Source: Petaurus breviceps papuanus
Taxonomy: Eukaryota > Chordata > Mammalia > Diprotodontia > Petauridae
Assembly: GCA_028583685.1 (NCBI GenBank)
Contig: JAMXIF010000043.1
Span: 11,664,558-11,728,557, forward strand
Length of the DNA: 64,000 nt
Direction: 5' to 3'
Position 1 is the first letter of the stretch, and every line of letters begins with the position of its first letter. The position numbers and the translations under genes are program-made. The notes under the pieces were generated by a model. That model was given only the letters and a program-made list of their open reading frames with translations. It searched no databases and had not been told where the DNA came from. Of this stretch, positions 46,300 through 57,664 are shown one piece after another.

Positions 46300-47635
46300 A
46301 CACTGAAACATACCTATCCTTTGTTTCTTCTGTGGCTCTTGCTCTCCAGAGTGAAAAGAGGATGGTCCAATTAACTCAGCTCTAAGTATTTATTTATTTA
46401 CTAACATGTTCCTTCTCCCAGGTAATCATGCCTTTCTTCATAAAAAAAAAGAAAAGAAAAACTAAAGAAAATCATGTTTCTCCAAAATGATAACACTAAT
46501 GTTTGGATTTTTAGGCCCCCATAGGCGTGTGAGGGAGCTTTTGAGTCCCTTCTGCCCACTCACAGGACTGATTGCATAGCCACATGTCACCTACACATGG
46601 ACATTAGGGACAACTTGTACATCTGTGGTGCCCAATATGTTGTTGCACTAGCTTTGGCATTTTTTCTGTTCCTCTGAAGCATCTCCTTTGTGCTGATGTG
46701 TAATGATGAAAGAGTACAACTCCCATCACTGAATCTGTTTTATCAGCTTCTCTGAATTCTTTGTTTGGCTCTAAAATAAGAGGGTACAAAGGCCCATTGC
46801 TCTACTCTCCTTGAAAACTGTTCTGTTTGGCTCCAAGTTTATTATGAAAATTCTAGGCTAACAATAACAGTGAGAAAAGAATGGTGCTCCTACAAAAGCC
46901 AGGCCTGACTGAATTGATAGGGGAAGTGTATGGGCCTCACAATACGCAGCACGAGAGAAGGAGCTGTAGAGATGACTGATAAGTAAAGGTCTTGCTCTCA
47001 AAAGGTCTGTACACAGCGTTCACACACAGCCAGAACCAGCACAAACACTGCCAGGCATCTCCATATCAGGAGACGCCTGTCCAACCATTTCCTTTTCCCT
47101 ACTTAGAGCAGACTTTGAGAAAACTCATTCCATAACTTCAAGAAAGTAACTCAGTCGTCCTGGACATCTTTCAGTGAGAGTTAAAGCTTTGAGGGTGTCC
47201 TCAAGCTCCTTTATGTTCTTTTTGGATTTTTAAAGTAGAAGGAATTTTTCTGTGCACGAGAGGCTGCCCTCTGGGTTCCTCACTGTCTATGAAGTCAAAA
47301 TGCAACTGGAGTCATTAGCCAAAACCCTCAGCTAGAGGTTAGTGGGAGAGCTCTAGATAATCTTTAACCTCTGAGGAAAAAACAAAATAAAACAAAAAAA
47401 AACCCCTGGGAATTCTCAAAGGTGGGAAGGGGAAATAGAGCAAAAGAGAAAAAAAAACCAGGAGAGGAAAAGAGAGGGAAGGAATGAACAAAAGAGAGAA
47501 GGAGAGGGAAAGAGACAGACATGGACATGGAGATTGTGACAGAAATCAATGCTTATTAAGAGCAGAAACTAAAAAAACTATAACAACAACACTACAAATC
47601 CATATAAGGCAGTTCTTTATTAGTTCTAAGTTCTA
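46300..47635. other. Gene-free stretch
   Basis: No firm repeat. Purine-rich A/GA runs lie at 47380-47520. 'TGTCACCTACACATGGACAT' and its surroundings (46.5-46.8 kb) may be an old LINE piece. No exon support. Confidence 0.4.
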
Positions 47636-47639
47636 CTTG

Positions 47640-48010
47640 GTTGGTTGCTTTCCTTCGTTCTTAAAGTGGACCAAAATGACATCACTATGCTAGAGTCAAG
47701 TTTCAATGTGTCTGACTGTGACTGATCAGACCAATACAATGTTCTCGGAATGTTCTACCATAGATCGGGCACATGTGAACATGTCCATGTGAACATTTGG
47801 GGTGGATTCTCTAAATTTGCACATCCTTCGTTTCCTTTGAGCTGTTTGAATTCTGCTTTGCTTATAGAGCACAGCACCTTCTCTGACGTGGACATGCCAC
47901 GCTGAGTGATCCTGTGCCAGGACCTCCCATCTGTAAATTCAACTGCTATCATGTCCAAGGCTGATAAGACCTAGGGAAGGACCCATGCCAAATAAAGTCG
48001 TTAAAGGCCG
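47640..48010 (+). mobile_element. Unclassified LINE-like 3' repeat
   Basis: 'GTGGACCAAAATGACATCAC', 'GTGTCTGACTGTGACTGATC' and 'AACATTTGGGGTGGATTCTC' recall a repeat I have seen often in marsupial DNA (RTE-type 3' end by memory). Only one copy is present here, so there is no internal check. Confidence 0.4.
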
Positions 48011-48214
48011 AGATATTTAAAGGAAGGGACCTGTCTGGCATTGAAGAAAGCTATGCCCTTGCCTTGATTCTCCTCATATTCTCCTCCACTTTATTCTTGG
48101 TATATCAGTAATAGAAGATGTATTATATAATTCAACACTAAGAATAAAGTGTCTAAAACAAACAAAAATAGTAGGAGAGATTTAGGTTAGGCAAAAGAAA
48201 GGCATAATTGATGG

Positions 48215-48495
48215 TAAAAATAACTATTCCACATTTACATGATACTTAAAGGTTTTCAAAGCACTTTAGATAGATAGATAGACAGACAGATAGATAGATA
48301 ATCTCATTTTTTTGGTAATAGAACATGGGAGTGATGATTGAGTAGACTGATGGATCCTTTTCCATATTATGGTTGAGTAGAAAGGGCAATGTGCTTGGAG
48401 AAAAGAGAATTCTAGGTTTGATTGCTGGTTCTGACCCCTATTAACTATGTAGCCCTGCACAGTCACTAAATCTTTTTATGCCTCAGTTTAAAAGG
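48215..48495. mobile_element. MIR fragments with a GATA/GACA run
   Basis: 48215-48265 and 'AGCACTTTAGATAGATAGA' belong to an antisense MIR expanded into a (GATA)n/(GACA)n run. 48405-48490 ('TTGCTGGTTCTGACCCCTAT', 'TATGCCTCAGTTTA') is a sense MIR. Confidence 0.55.
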
Positions 48496-48499
48496 AGCT

Positions 48500-48775
48500 A
48501 ATACATGTAGGTAAGGAAATAAGAATTTATTAAGGACCTACATGTACCAAGGCACTGTGCTAAGCACTTTACAAATATTATTTCATTTGCACAACAGGTT
48601 ATGAAATAAGTGCTATTATCCCCATTTTACAGTTGAGGAAACAGAGGTGAATAGAAGTTAAGTGATTTATCTCAGGTCACCTAGCAGAGAAGTGTCTGAG
48701 GCCATATTTAAATTCAGGTCTTTTCAACTCCAGGCCTAGCATTTCATCCACGGAGCCACTAGCTGCCCCCGCCTA
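48500..48775 (-). mobile_element. CORE-SINE/MIR, antisense, nearly full length
   Basis: 'CACTGTGCTAAGCACTTTAC', 'CCCCATTTTACAGTTGAGGA', 'GTGTCTGAGGCCATATTTA' and 'CCACGGAGCCACTAGCTGCC' follow a marsupial CORE-SINE in reverse. Confidence 0.8.
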
Positions 48776-48779
48776 ACTC

Positions 48780-49635
48780 CCAGGGAAGTACTGTGCATTT
48801 GTGTATATACTCTATAGAAGTATGCTGATATTTAAAAATAAACCTCACACAGAAAAACTGAGAACATCAGAAGTGTCTGGGGTGGTCTCTGCTTGAAGGC
48901 AGAGAAGAAGTTTCAAATCACCTCTAATTGTCCCGATTCTTTATTTACAAGTTTAACTGAAGCCATAAAGTTACAGTCAATGTCTCTCTGATTTTAGTAG
49001 GTCTCTCCATGTTTATTTCTTAAAGTAGGTGTGTTAATACAAGGGGATGGAGAGGGGGAAGGAATGGGATTTTGTTTTCTGTGTTAGTAGAAAGCCTTGA
49101 GCTCAGTGGGTTCCAGGACCTGGTACAGAGCTGACTTAGGATCTCACAGTTTCTCTCTTATAGCAGAGACAGAGGAATACCAAAGGCTCAGAAAAGCAGC
49201 TGGACCATAGTGTAGGATGTGCATTTCATGTGCAACTTCATTTAATGTATTAATTAAAGCAAAGTCAGGGAGGAAAAAACAGTCTCAGATGAAGAGAAGA
49301 GACAGGATAGGCTTGGCAGTGGGGCAGCAGTTACCAAAGCAGGGATAGGAAAGAGCTGTTGGAACACAGTTCATTGACTCTGATCAATGATCTCTGATCA
49401 GCCACATTCTGCTATTTGCTTGAACAACTGATGTGGAAACCTGGAGATGAAGGTGGGTGAGAGAATGTAGTTCTACAGTCTAGGTTTGGAAAGAAAAGGC
49501 AGAAGAAACCTCTCACAGTTCATGATTGAGTCTCTGGGGTCATTTTGTATTGGAATTTCATAGGAGAGGATGGAGAAGGGAAGGGATAACTGGGAGAGAC
49601 TTAGTAGGTACTGATCTGAAGGGACCTGGTTTGGC
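48780..49635. other. Gene-free stretch
   Basis: No recognised repeat or exon; anonymous sequence with no ORF of note. Confidence 0.4.
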
Positions 49636-49639
49636 CAAA

Positions 49640-49790
49640 GTGAAGAATCTGGAGGCAAAGGCCTGAGTTCAAATCTAGATTCTGACACTTTCTACATGTG
49701 TGGCATTAAGCACGTCCATTAGCCTCTCTTTACCTCAGCTTAATTTTTTTTAATTTCCAAAACAAGAGGGTTGGGCCCTAGACCCAGTCA
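49640..49790 (+). mobile_element. MIR, sense
   Basis: 'GGCCTGAGTTCAAATCTAGA', 'TGACACTTTCTACATGTGTG' and 'TAGCCTCTCTTTACCTCAGC' follow MIR. Confidence 0.7.
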
Positions 49791-50164
49791 AATTCCCCTA
49801 TTGAACATGTTCAAGAAAATGACTAAAAATATATGATATTAATATGTCAATTTTTAATATGTCATTTTCTAAGTCAATATGTGTCCCGCATGAATCTTTT
49901 TCTCTTTGAGTCTGACACCACTGGATTAGATAGCCGCTAAGGAAACATGGGGCTCTTAATCTCTGCTCCTTTGAACTTTCTTTAGCAGTGCCCTCTCTCA
50001 TATTTCATACCTTGTAACAACTATGCTCCCAGTTTCCTATCATTCCCACCTGGCCTCCTTTCAAATAGCTTTCATCAAAGCAGCATAAAAACTTTCTCAA
50101 TTTAGCAAAGGTTTATTAAACATTCCATTTGCACAACATCTCTGTGAAGTCAGTGCTATTAGCC
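49791..50164. other. Gene-free stretch ending in a MIR scrap
   Basis: 50105-50175 ('GTGCTATTAGCCCCATTTTA') is an antisense MIR piece. The rest is anonymous. Confidence 0.4.
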
Positions 50165-50715
50165 CCATTTTACAGTTGCTGGGAAGACTAGCACCTCTGG
50201 GGTTCGGGCTTGGTGAGCTCATTTCAGGGCTGCTCATCCACCTTTAATGAATGTCCTGTTACCTGACTCTTTCCTGGGGCTCCAAGAAGCTGTAGCATGT
50301 GCAAAGGCCATACCCTGTTATGCCATCTTGGCAGATGGGTTAAACTAGGTTGAAGGCAAATGGTCACTGTCAAACCATAGGTGAGTTGGGGGTGTGGGGT
50401 GTACTCCAAATATGTGAAGACAGACTTTTCTATAGAATGGGTGGATGAGAACAATTTGTTGCAAAGCAGGCAGTGTGGAATGCCTAAAGCTTGGTCAGTC
50501 ATCTAAGACACCAGAGTCATCCACTGCATCCTGGGCCATCACCAGTCATTTTGACTTTCGTCCTGCCACAACTTCATTGACTCAGGAAGAGAGTGAGACT
50601 GATGACTTTGCACAACTTTGCCTCACTTAAATCCAATTCACATGCAAGTGAAGACACCATCCAAGATGTCATTGGTTCTCTTAAAAACTAAGGATGAACA
50701 GCAACATTGAATAAT
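50165..50715 (-). mobile_element. Unclassified interspersed repeat, family X, antisense
   Basis: Reverse complement gives 'TTTTTAAGAGAACCAATGAC', 'AAATGACTGGTGATGGCCC', 'GACTGACCAAGCTTTAGGC' and 'AACAAATTGTTCTCATCCAC', in the same order as 10088-10512. This copy is longer and better preserved. Confidence 0.65.
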
Positions 50716-50849
50716 ATCTCTTCCATGCCAGGCAACATGTTGACCAAGATGGCAGGTAAAAAGGAAACAAAATAGCCAATCTCTTCAAGGGGTTTATAAT
50801 CTAGTAAGAAAGATTAGAAATGTACTATAATACAAACATTCAGTCTCTC

Positions 50850-51010
50850 ATCATACAGAATTATGGGCTTTGGACTTGGAAGAGACAGAGATCAACTAAT
50901 CTTCCTTCTTTCCATTTCAGAGAAAGAAACTGAACTTCAGAGAGAGTGGTGACTTACTCAAGTTATACTGGAGATGGAATTCAAGCTTAGGTTCTCTGGC
51001 TTCAGGTCTA
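50850..51010 (-). mobile_element. CR1/L3-type 3'-end fragment, antisense
   Basis: 'ACAGAATTATGGGCTTTGGA', 'AGAAAGAAACTGAACTTCAG' and 'GGTGACTTACTCAAGTTATA' repeat the antisense CR1/L3 plus MIR-like pattern. Confidence 0.5.
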
Positions 51011-51094
51011 GTGCTCCTACCTCACTCACCACCACAGCTGTCTCTCCTGCACAGGGACTCTTCATGCTTGGGCTCTCAGTAGGTCTCCTAATTG

Positions 51095-51560
51095 GTGTTC
51101 TAGATCTTCTGAGTCCACAGTTCCATCCTTTACACCAATGCCAAAATAATATTCCTAATGTGCAGGTCTGATAATAGCACACAAACCCTACCTCACCCCA
51201 ACAGAAATTGTTGATTGCCTAATGAATGAAATGGAAATTCTTCATTTTGGCATTTAAAGTGGTCCATGTTCTATCTCAACCTACTTTTCCAGTCTCAACA
51301 CTGCTCTTTCTTGTCGATTGTATTCTATAGACATATTCTTCCTCCATCTCTTACTAACTTCTTCCACTTCCGTGCTTTTGTCCATACAGCTCCCCCATGC
51401 TTTAAAGGGAATTCTCCATCTCACAGGTAGTAACATCCTTCTTTTCTAAAGTCTAATTCAGGTTCTACTACTTCAAAACCTTTCCTGATTGCCACTAGCT
51501 AGACATCACTATATCTTTCTTGAATAACTCAGTCTACTGTGTTTGACCTCTCTTGCCAAT
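51095..51560 (+). mobile_element. L2 LINE 3' end
   Basis: 'CCAAAATAATATTCCTAATG', 'TGGCATTTAAAGTGGTCCAT', 'TTCCGTGCTTTTGTCCATAC' and 'AAAACCTTTCCTGATTGCC' follow the L2 3' coding end. Confidence 0.65.
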
Positions 51561-52308
51561 GGATCCTTTCTAATGTACAGAAATAACTAAAAACATGAGG
51601 TTAATCTGGGGACCACAATCAACTGCATCCCTCGGTCACTTGATGAAATCATAAGATATAAAGGGTCTGAAACAGAGATATTAGGTTATAAGAACATGCC
51701 CCTTTGAGACTTTGAGTGAAAGAATTTGCATTTTGTAACGGTGCTTCTTTTAGACTTTGATTGGTTTATTTGTAGTTTTTTAAGAGTGACAAGCCTTGAG
51801 TGGTGCACCTGCATATGAACAGTGCAAGAGAATTAGCAAAGACAATGAGTTTAAGCTGGTGCTGTCTTTCTCCACATTCATAGCAAATATGAATGAATAG
51901 CAAATAAGTGAATAGCAAAAAAGGACAGTTTAAAAGTAGAAGGGTATCAGGTTGAAATGAAAGTGTTCACACTTCACATTTACCAGGTAAAGTTATTGGT
52001 AGGGGCAAGTAAGTTATCATCTTAGGGCTATGGACATAAAGAATACATTGGAACTGGGGATAGCCATCCTTCAGGAGACAAGCTCTATGAGTGTGAGCCA
52101 AGTAGAATAGCATCCAGGGTGCTGCTGCACTGCAATAATAAGAGTCAGAAAGGACTTCTGAGGTATCCATTCCATTTCTCTTATTTTAAAAACTGGAGAA
52201 CAGCAAAGTTCAGATGTATGTCCAAAGATGTTAACTGATTGGACCAATGTCATACAGAGAGTAAACAGCGAAATTAAGATTCCACACCAGATCCTCTAAC
52301 TACAATAA
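51561..52308. other. Gene-free stretch
   Basis: 52130-52300 ('AAAACTGGAGAACAGCAAAG') is a weak antisense MIR-like piece. The remainder has no recognised repeat or exon. Confidence 0.4.
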
Positions 52309-52310
52309 TA

Positions 52311-52736
52311 CCATGTTTCCCCGATAATAAGACACTGTCTTATTAAATTTTTTTGGACAGAAAAACACCAGAGGGCTTATTTTCAGGGGAGGGCTTATTT
52401 TAATGAACATTGACAGCAATTTTAATAAACAGGTAAATGTGAACAAAAAAATGTACCTTTATTCAATAAGCAAATCACTGGGGAAGAACAGGATGACGCG
52501 CTCACTGCTGCAGCTCTGATTGGATGCAGCTCGGAGCACGGCGTTCATTTCACGGGAGGGGGGGGACGGTGCATACAGAGGGTACTGTAATGTAGCGTGT
52601 AGCGCAGGGGATCACCTTCACTACAGTAGCGATCTCAATAGGGCTTATTTTCGGGGGAGGGCTTATTTTAGAGGAATCTTACACAGTAAGGGGAGGGCTT
52701 ATTTTCGGGATAGGTCTTATTATCGGGGAAACATGG
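52311..52736. mobile_element. Tc1/mariner-type MITE with perfect terminal repeats
   Basis: The element is 426 bp. Its first 23 bases (52311-52333, CCATGTTTCCCCGATAATAA plus GAC) are the exact reverse complement of its last 23 (52714-52736). TA dinucleotides flank it (52309-52310 and 52737-52738), the Tc1/mariner target duplication. GGGCTTATTTT occurs five times in direct orientation inside (52373, 52391, 52641, 52659, 52695). The centre (52495-52635) holds about ten CpG, far above its surroundings. There is no transposase; the 94-codon frame reading AYFRG repeats is a product of the sub-repeats. Exact ends and CpG content point to a recent copy that moved using an outside transposase. Confidence 0.88.
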
Positions 52737-52818
52737 TAAGTGTGCTATCCACTGTACGAAAAAGTAAGATTCTTGATGGCATGAGCATTGTAGTTTTTTT
52801 TTAACCTTTAGAACTCCT

Positions 52819-52984
52819 TGGGGTGACTAGGTGGCACAGTGAATATAGCACTGGCCCTGGAGTCAGAAGGACCTGAGTTCAAATCTGGCCTCAGACACTT
52901 AACACTTACTAGCCATGTGACCTTGGGCAAGTCACTTAATCCCAATTGCTCTAGCCTCCCCCTCCAAAAAAAAAAGTAAAAAAG
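52819..52984 (+). mobile_element. tRNA-derived marsupial SINE, full length
   Basis: 'GGTGACTAGGTGGCACAGTG', 'GGAGTCAGAAGGACCTGAG', 'AGCCATGTGACCTTGGGCAA' and a poly-A tail. The exact 9-bp target duplication AGAACTCCT lies at 52810-52818 and 52985-52993. Confidence 0.93.
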
Positions 52985-53009
52985 AGAACTCCTCAACACC
53001 TTTCAGTTT

Positions 53010-53840
53010 CTATTTTCTAAGTAGACTTATTTAATCAATATAGGGAACTTAATATAATGGAAACTCCTTCCAACAATAAAGATATATACCCAGGATGCAC
53101 TGAACGTATTAAGAAATATCTGTTATATATAATGGCACTTAACTGAGAAGCAAAGGGACTATAATGAATTAGGTGAGAAAAAGTAATGAGTGTTATAGAA
53201 GAGATCTAAACAAACTGCTATGTGAGTTCAAAAGAAAAGTTCATTTGCAGCCAGGGAGTATTACCAATTGAGATGAGGAATGGAGACTGAGCATAGCTTC
53301 ATGGAAAGAGTCATATTTGAACTGAGCCTAGAACTTAAGGCACAATTACAAACAAGTAAAGATTGAGAAAAAGAGATTTGATTATCAGGAGCAAAGGCAA
53401 TAAGTGGTAAAAATCCAGGATGTTGGTTTAGAAAACAAGAAGAGCAATTTGGCTGCAATAGAGGGGTATGATGGAAAGAGAATGCTGGGAGAGAAACAAG
53501 GAAAGTGAGGTTTAAGTCCCAAAGAAGCAAAGTCATAAGTTCTATTCTGAGGAATTTGAACTTTATTCTGTAGGTTGTGGGTAGTCTCTATTACAAAAAC
53601 AGATCTGACAGATCAGAGAAATGTTTGTCTGAAAAGTGGGCATAAAACAATCCAATGTAGAACTGACAAGGGATGTTGGCAATGTCTTAAGGAGAGCATA
53701 CATGTGGAAAATGACAAGGAATCTAAATTACAAGGACCATAGCAATGGTTTAGATTTTTAGAGTGGAGAAAGAAAGTGGAGATTGGTAGCATATCATTAG
53801 AAGAGCCAGCTAAGAGAAGGAATAGATGTAGAGGTGAAAT
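53010..53840 (+). mobile_element. Unclassified old repeat, family Y
   Basis: 'GAATTTGAACTTTATTCTGT', 'AAACAGATCTGACAGATCAG' and 'GAAAGTGGAGATTGG' continue beyond the part seen in other Y copies, giving the downstream half of the family. Preservation is low. Confidence 0.45.
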
Positions 53841-53844
53841 GAAT

Positions 53845-55220
53845 GTGTCCTCCTAAAGTGGAGACTTTTCAAAGTGATTTTCATTTTATTAAGAGATTCT
53901 GGGATGCCCAAAGCTTTCAAATCCAAGGGAAAGCATGACTAATTGTAGAAAGATCAGCTTTATAAAACCTAAGTGATGGGAATGGCATTTACCTGGGTAG
54001 AGGGAAGGGCTAGAACTCCATGATAACTGTCACTGCGTGTAACCAACCATTTATGCCTCTATGCTTGGGGCCAGATCTGATACTGATCTGTTAGGTATGC
54101 CAGTACCTAAAGCCCCAAGCACCCTATGGTCTAGATAATGACACATTAGTGTAAAAATAGTTGGATGAAGACAAGGCTAGACTTCCCAGAATGCTGTGCA
54201 GCAGGCACAAGACCACCTAATTAGGACTCATAATTCCTATAAGTCTTTATACCCTAAAAGATGACCCCACTCTAGACAGACTGAGACTTCAGTTCCTATA
54301 AGGTGCTGTGCCTGCATATGGGGCAGGCAAGCATCACAGTATTATGATGGAGAAGAAAGAAGAGCCACATGAAGAAAACAGTTATGGCAAGACCCAAGGT
54401 AAAGCAGCAGCAAACAAACTTATTTTCTGCCTGCTGAGATAAAACTGAGAACTGAGACAGTGGAAGAGCTTCCTGCTTTGACTGAGAGGGTCATTCTCCA
54501 TGAGATTTACCAGGCAGAGATGCAGATGTTAAATGGACAGATTCCAATTTCACCCTGGCCATGTAAAACACACCCTGCCACACTCTCCCTCACACTGAAG
54601 CATGAGTCTCAGAGGAAACTGCTTTCCAACATATTATTTGTTCAGGCATGAGAGTCTAATCCTGAGGCTATGGGTGGTGAGATTGTTTTCTTTGTTTATT
54701 AATAATTTAGTGTAAATATTTTACTTTTTAATGCATGTTCTTTTTGCAATTTGCTCGCCTTGTACAAACTGGGTTTAGATGACCTTAAATGATTTCAGCT
54801 TATTTGGAATGGGGTATGAAAACCAGAAAAGTACATGCATCAGTAACACACCTCCCTTTGATCGATTTATCTATGGAAATATGAAATTGAGCAAAATATC
54901 AAACAGTAGACCATGGTAGACAGTAGAGTTAACATACAGGTCACATATAAAAACATAGCACATATTACATTTTCTTTTAGGCCTCAGTAGGCCTCCAAGT
55001 GGGTTTCCTTCATCTCAGTTTCCTCTTCTGATATACACATATACATATAGATATATATGGGTATGTGCACACGTACATACACGCACACACATGTGCATGT
55101 ATGTACACATATGAGACAAGGGAATTAGATATCATGATTGATGAAAATCCTTTCATCTCTAAATCTAGGACCCTATGATCATTGGAAAGAATAAAGCTGA
55201 CTCATGAGATGAAGAAGTCC
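53845..55220. other. Gene-free, largely non-repetitive stretch
   Basis: No repeat landmark over most of 1.3 kb. 'ACTTCCCAGAATGCTGTGCA' at about 54181-54200 resembles the ZNF143/STAF promoter motif. A TACA/CACA run lies at 55030-55112. ORFs are 63 codons or fewer. AT-rich blocks at 54680-54820 could be conserved non-coding sequence. Confidence 0.3.
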
Positions 55221-55224
55221 AGGT

Positions 55225-55520
55225 TATTTATGGCAAAAGGAAAGTTGAAAGACGTGTTGCAGGAGGTCCTAAAGTCAAACTGAGAGTCTGAAGTTACAGA
55301 GCCAGAATTTGAACCCATTATCTCTGACTCTAGATCATTCCCATTTTTGTCATAGATCATAAAATCACTGTTCTAGAGCAGGAGGGGTCCTTATAGCTCT
55401 GGTATAATACTATCATTTTAGAAATGAGTAAAATGAGAATATAGAAAATAAAACAGTTTGCTGAAGTCATACAGGTAGTATCAGAGGCACAATTTGAACT
55501 CAGAAACTCTGAATCCAAAT
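55225..55520 (-). mobile_element. CR1/L3 and MIR-type fragments, antisense
   Basis: 'AGATCATAAAATCACTGTTC', 'GAGCAGGAGGGGTCCTTATA' and 'CAGTTTGCTGAAGTCATACA' show the antisense CR1/L3 3'-end pattern. A MIR-like piece precedes it. Confidence 0.5.
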
Positions 55521-55529
55521 CCATCACTC

Positions 55530-56395
55530 TTTCAGAGAAACAGATGTCTGAGTTTTCTAATGTGTGGGTTCTATGAGATAATCTATAAGCACATTGGCAT
55601 TCTTTGAGGAAAATGTATACTATACCAAACTGAACTTAGATTGGGCGACTACCATCATGAATTTCTGCTGGTTGCTTCCAAATTTGAAGTGAGCAGAGTA
55701 TATCTGTATACTGTTGTTCATCCATATTCACAAATGAACTCCCTACAAAGCTTAATATGTATCAGTGACAATTCCTCTCAAAGCCAAAAATTTCAATTTA
55801 TGGACCAGACAATGAGACTTATATAAAGTAAGTGATTCCTTTGCCACAAAATACAATTAGAATTGTATGCTTGAGTGTTGATCTCTCTCTTGGAATAAAG
55901 CTGTTTCCATGTCCACTAGGCTGGTTTCCATATGTAATTTAAAGGACTTGCTTAGACTTAATGAAAGTCAGCACTGTTATACATATGAGTCAAATAGCGA
56001 AGTCTTTATCATTTATTTATAACGTAACATTTTTCAAACCAGCATCTCCAAATTGTACCTGAGATTTTGGGCCTGATCCACCATCAACCCTCAATTTCCC
56101 TTTCGCCTTCTGCTTTGCAGTGTTCTCAGCCACATGGCTGTGGATAAGCCATATGGAGAGGCTTTTCAACAATGCAATTGTTCTTCATAATTTTCTGATA
56201 GTAGCCACGGAACCCTAGAGACAGCTTCAGCTCCCAGGATTCTCACTCTACAGAGATGTAATGTGGCATACTTTATAGAGGTTCTGGAGGATTCATACAT
56301 CTTTAAACCAGAAGTTTCTGCTTTAATCTTAGCATATTCATTTGTTTCATCTTGTGGTCTTCAAACTTCCTCCCAAATATATCATTCATATATCC
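55530..56395. other. Gene-free stretch
   Basis: No recognised repeat or exon. A 61-codon plus frame at 55641-55826 has no motif. Confidence 0.4.
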
Positions 56396-56399
56396 TAAC

Positions 56400-57480
56400 A
56401 CCCCCTACAAGGTCTCATTCCTAATCTCTCTGTCTTTCTGCCTCTGTCTGTCTGTCTCTCTCAATAGTTGTAGGTGGAAACTATAGAAATTCTTTGGAAG
56501 GTATTCTCTAATTCCTAGAATCCTCACTCCATAAATCTTAGTTGCAAAGTCTTTTTGATTAAATCTCCAAAGCATCTTTCAATTTTCCTTTTTTCTTTAT
56601 TCACATAGTCACTATCTTAGTTCACCTCATCCCTGAACTGCTGTAATAGCCTACTAACTGGTTGGCAATTAGAGGGCACAGTGGTTAAAACCCCGGGCCT
56701 GGAGTCAGAAAGATCATCTTCCTGAGTTCAAATCTGGTCTCTGACACATTAGCTGTGTGACTTTGGACAAGTTATTTACCCCTGTTTGCTTCAGTTTCTT
56801 CATCTGTAAAATGAGCTGTGGAAGGAAATGATAAACCACTCCTATACCTTTGCCAAGAAAACCTCTAATGCAGTCATGAAGAATCAGATACAACTGAAAA
56901 AAAAAGCTCAACAACTAAACAGCTATTTGGTTTATCTGCCTCATCTTTCCTTCTCTAAATTATCCTCAGTATTCTTCCTGAATCTTAAAGCACAATCCTG
57001 ATGTCAGTCTTCTTAGTAGACTACAGTGACTTCCTATTACCAATAAGGTGAAAAATAAATAAAAGTAAATTCTTCTGTTTGATACTGAGCATCTTTCAGG
57101 ATCTGCTTCCAACCTATAGTTTCAGTTTTATTATGCATTCTTCTTCTTCACATAATCCATGGTCCTGCAGAACTGGACATGTTGCTATGCTTCACATGTG
57201 TCTGTCCATCCCCAATCACCACACCTTTATACAAAGTTTGCACCAAGACTAAAATCCCCTTACTCCTCAGCTCCACTTCATAAAATCCCTCTCTTCCTTC
57301 AAAATTCAAAGAAAATGGAAGAAAGGAATATAAGAAGCCATGAGTTTTTATTACCTAAAATTTGTTTCAAAATATATGTATATATGTGTGTTTTCATATT
57401 CATGCAGATATATAATAAAATTATTCTATATGTATCCCATTCTAAATTTCATTATTTTTTGTTCTGTGCATTTTAAAATG
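56400..57480 (+). mobile_element. L2 LINE, split by a CORE-SINE
   Basis: Left part: 'TCACCTCATCCCTGAACTGC' then 'TGTAATAGCCTACTAACTGG'. Right part after the SINE: 'GTCAGTCTTCTTAGTAGACT', 'ACAGTGACTTCCTATTACCA', 'GAACTGGACATGTTGCTATG' and 'TTCAAAATTCAAAGAAAATG'. Together they follow the L2 coding end in order. The last part grades into AT-rich sequence. Confidence 0.65.
56660..56918 (+). mobile_element. CORE-SINE (Mar-1 type), sense, nested in L2
   Basis: 'GGCACAGTGGTTAAAACCCC', 'TTCCTGAGTTCAAATCTGGT', 'TTCAGTTTCTTCATCTGTAA', 'CTTTGCCAAGAAAACCTCTA' and 'CAGATACAACTGAAAAAAAA' give a full-length CORE-SINE. Confidence 0.85.
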
Positions 57481-57571
57481 AATGTTTTATTAATCCTCTT
57501 TTTTATGTCTATGACTACCCACTAACCTAGTTCTTCCTTTACCCATCCTCCTGAGAAGCACACTTTTGAAC

Positions 57572-57662
57572 AAATATATGGATATGTATATATATATATA
57601 CCTACATATATATATACACACACATATATATATAGTATGCATGCATGTATGTATGCATGTGC
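57572..57662. repeat. TATA/CATA microsatellite
   Basis: ATATATAT, ACACACAT and GCATGCATGTATG units. Confidence 0.9.
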
Positions 57663-57664
57663 AA

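Noticed and set aside
52520-52804. 94-codon ORF with repeated AYFRG peptide units
   Set aside because: The repeats come from GGGCTTATTTT sub-repeats of the MITE, and the frame runs out of the element into flanking DNA.
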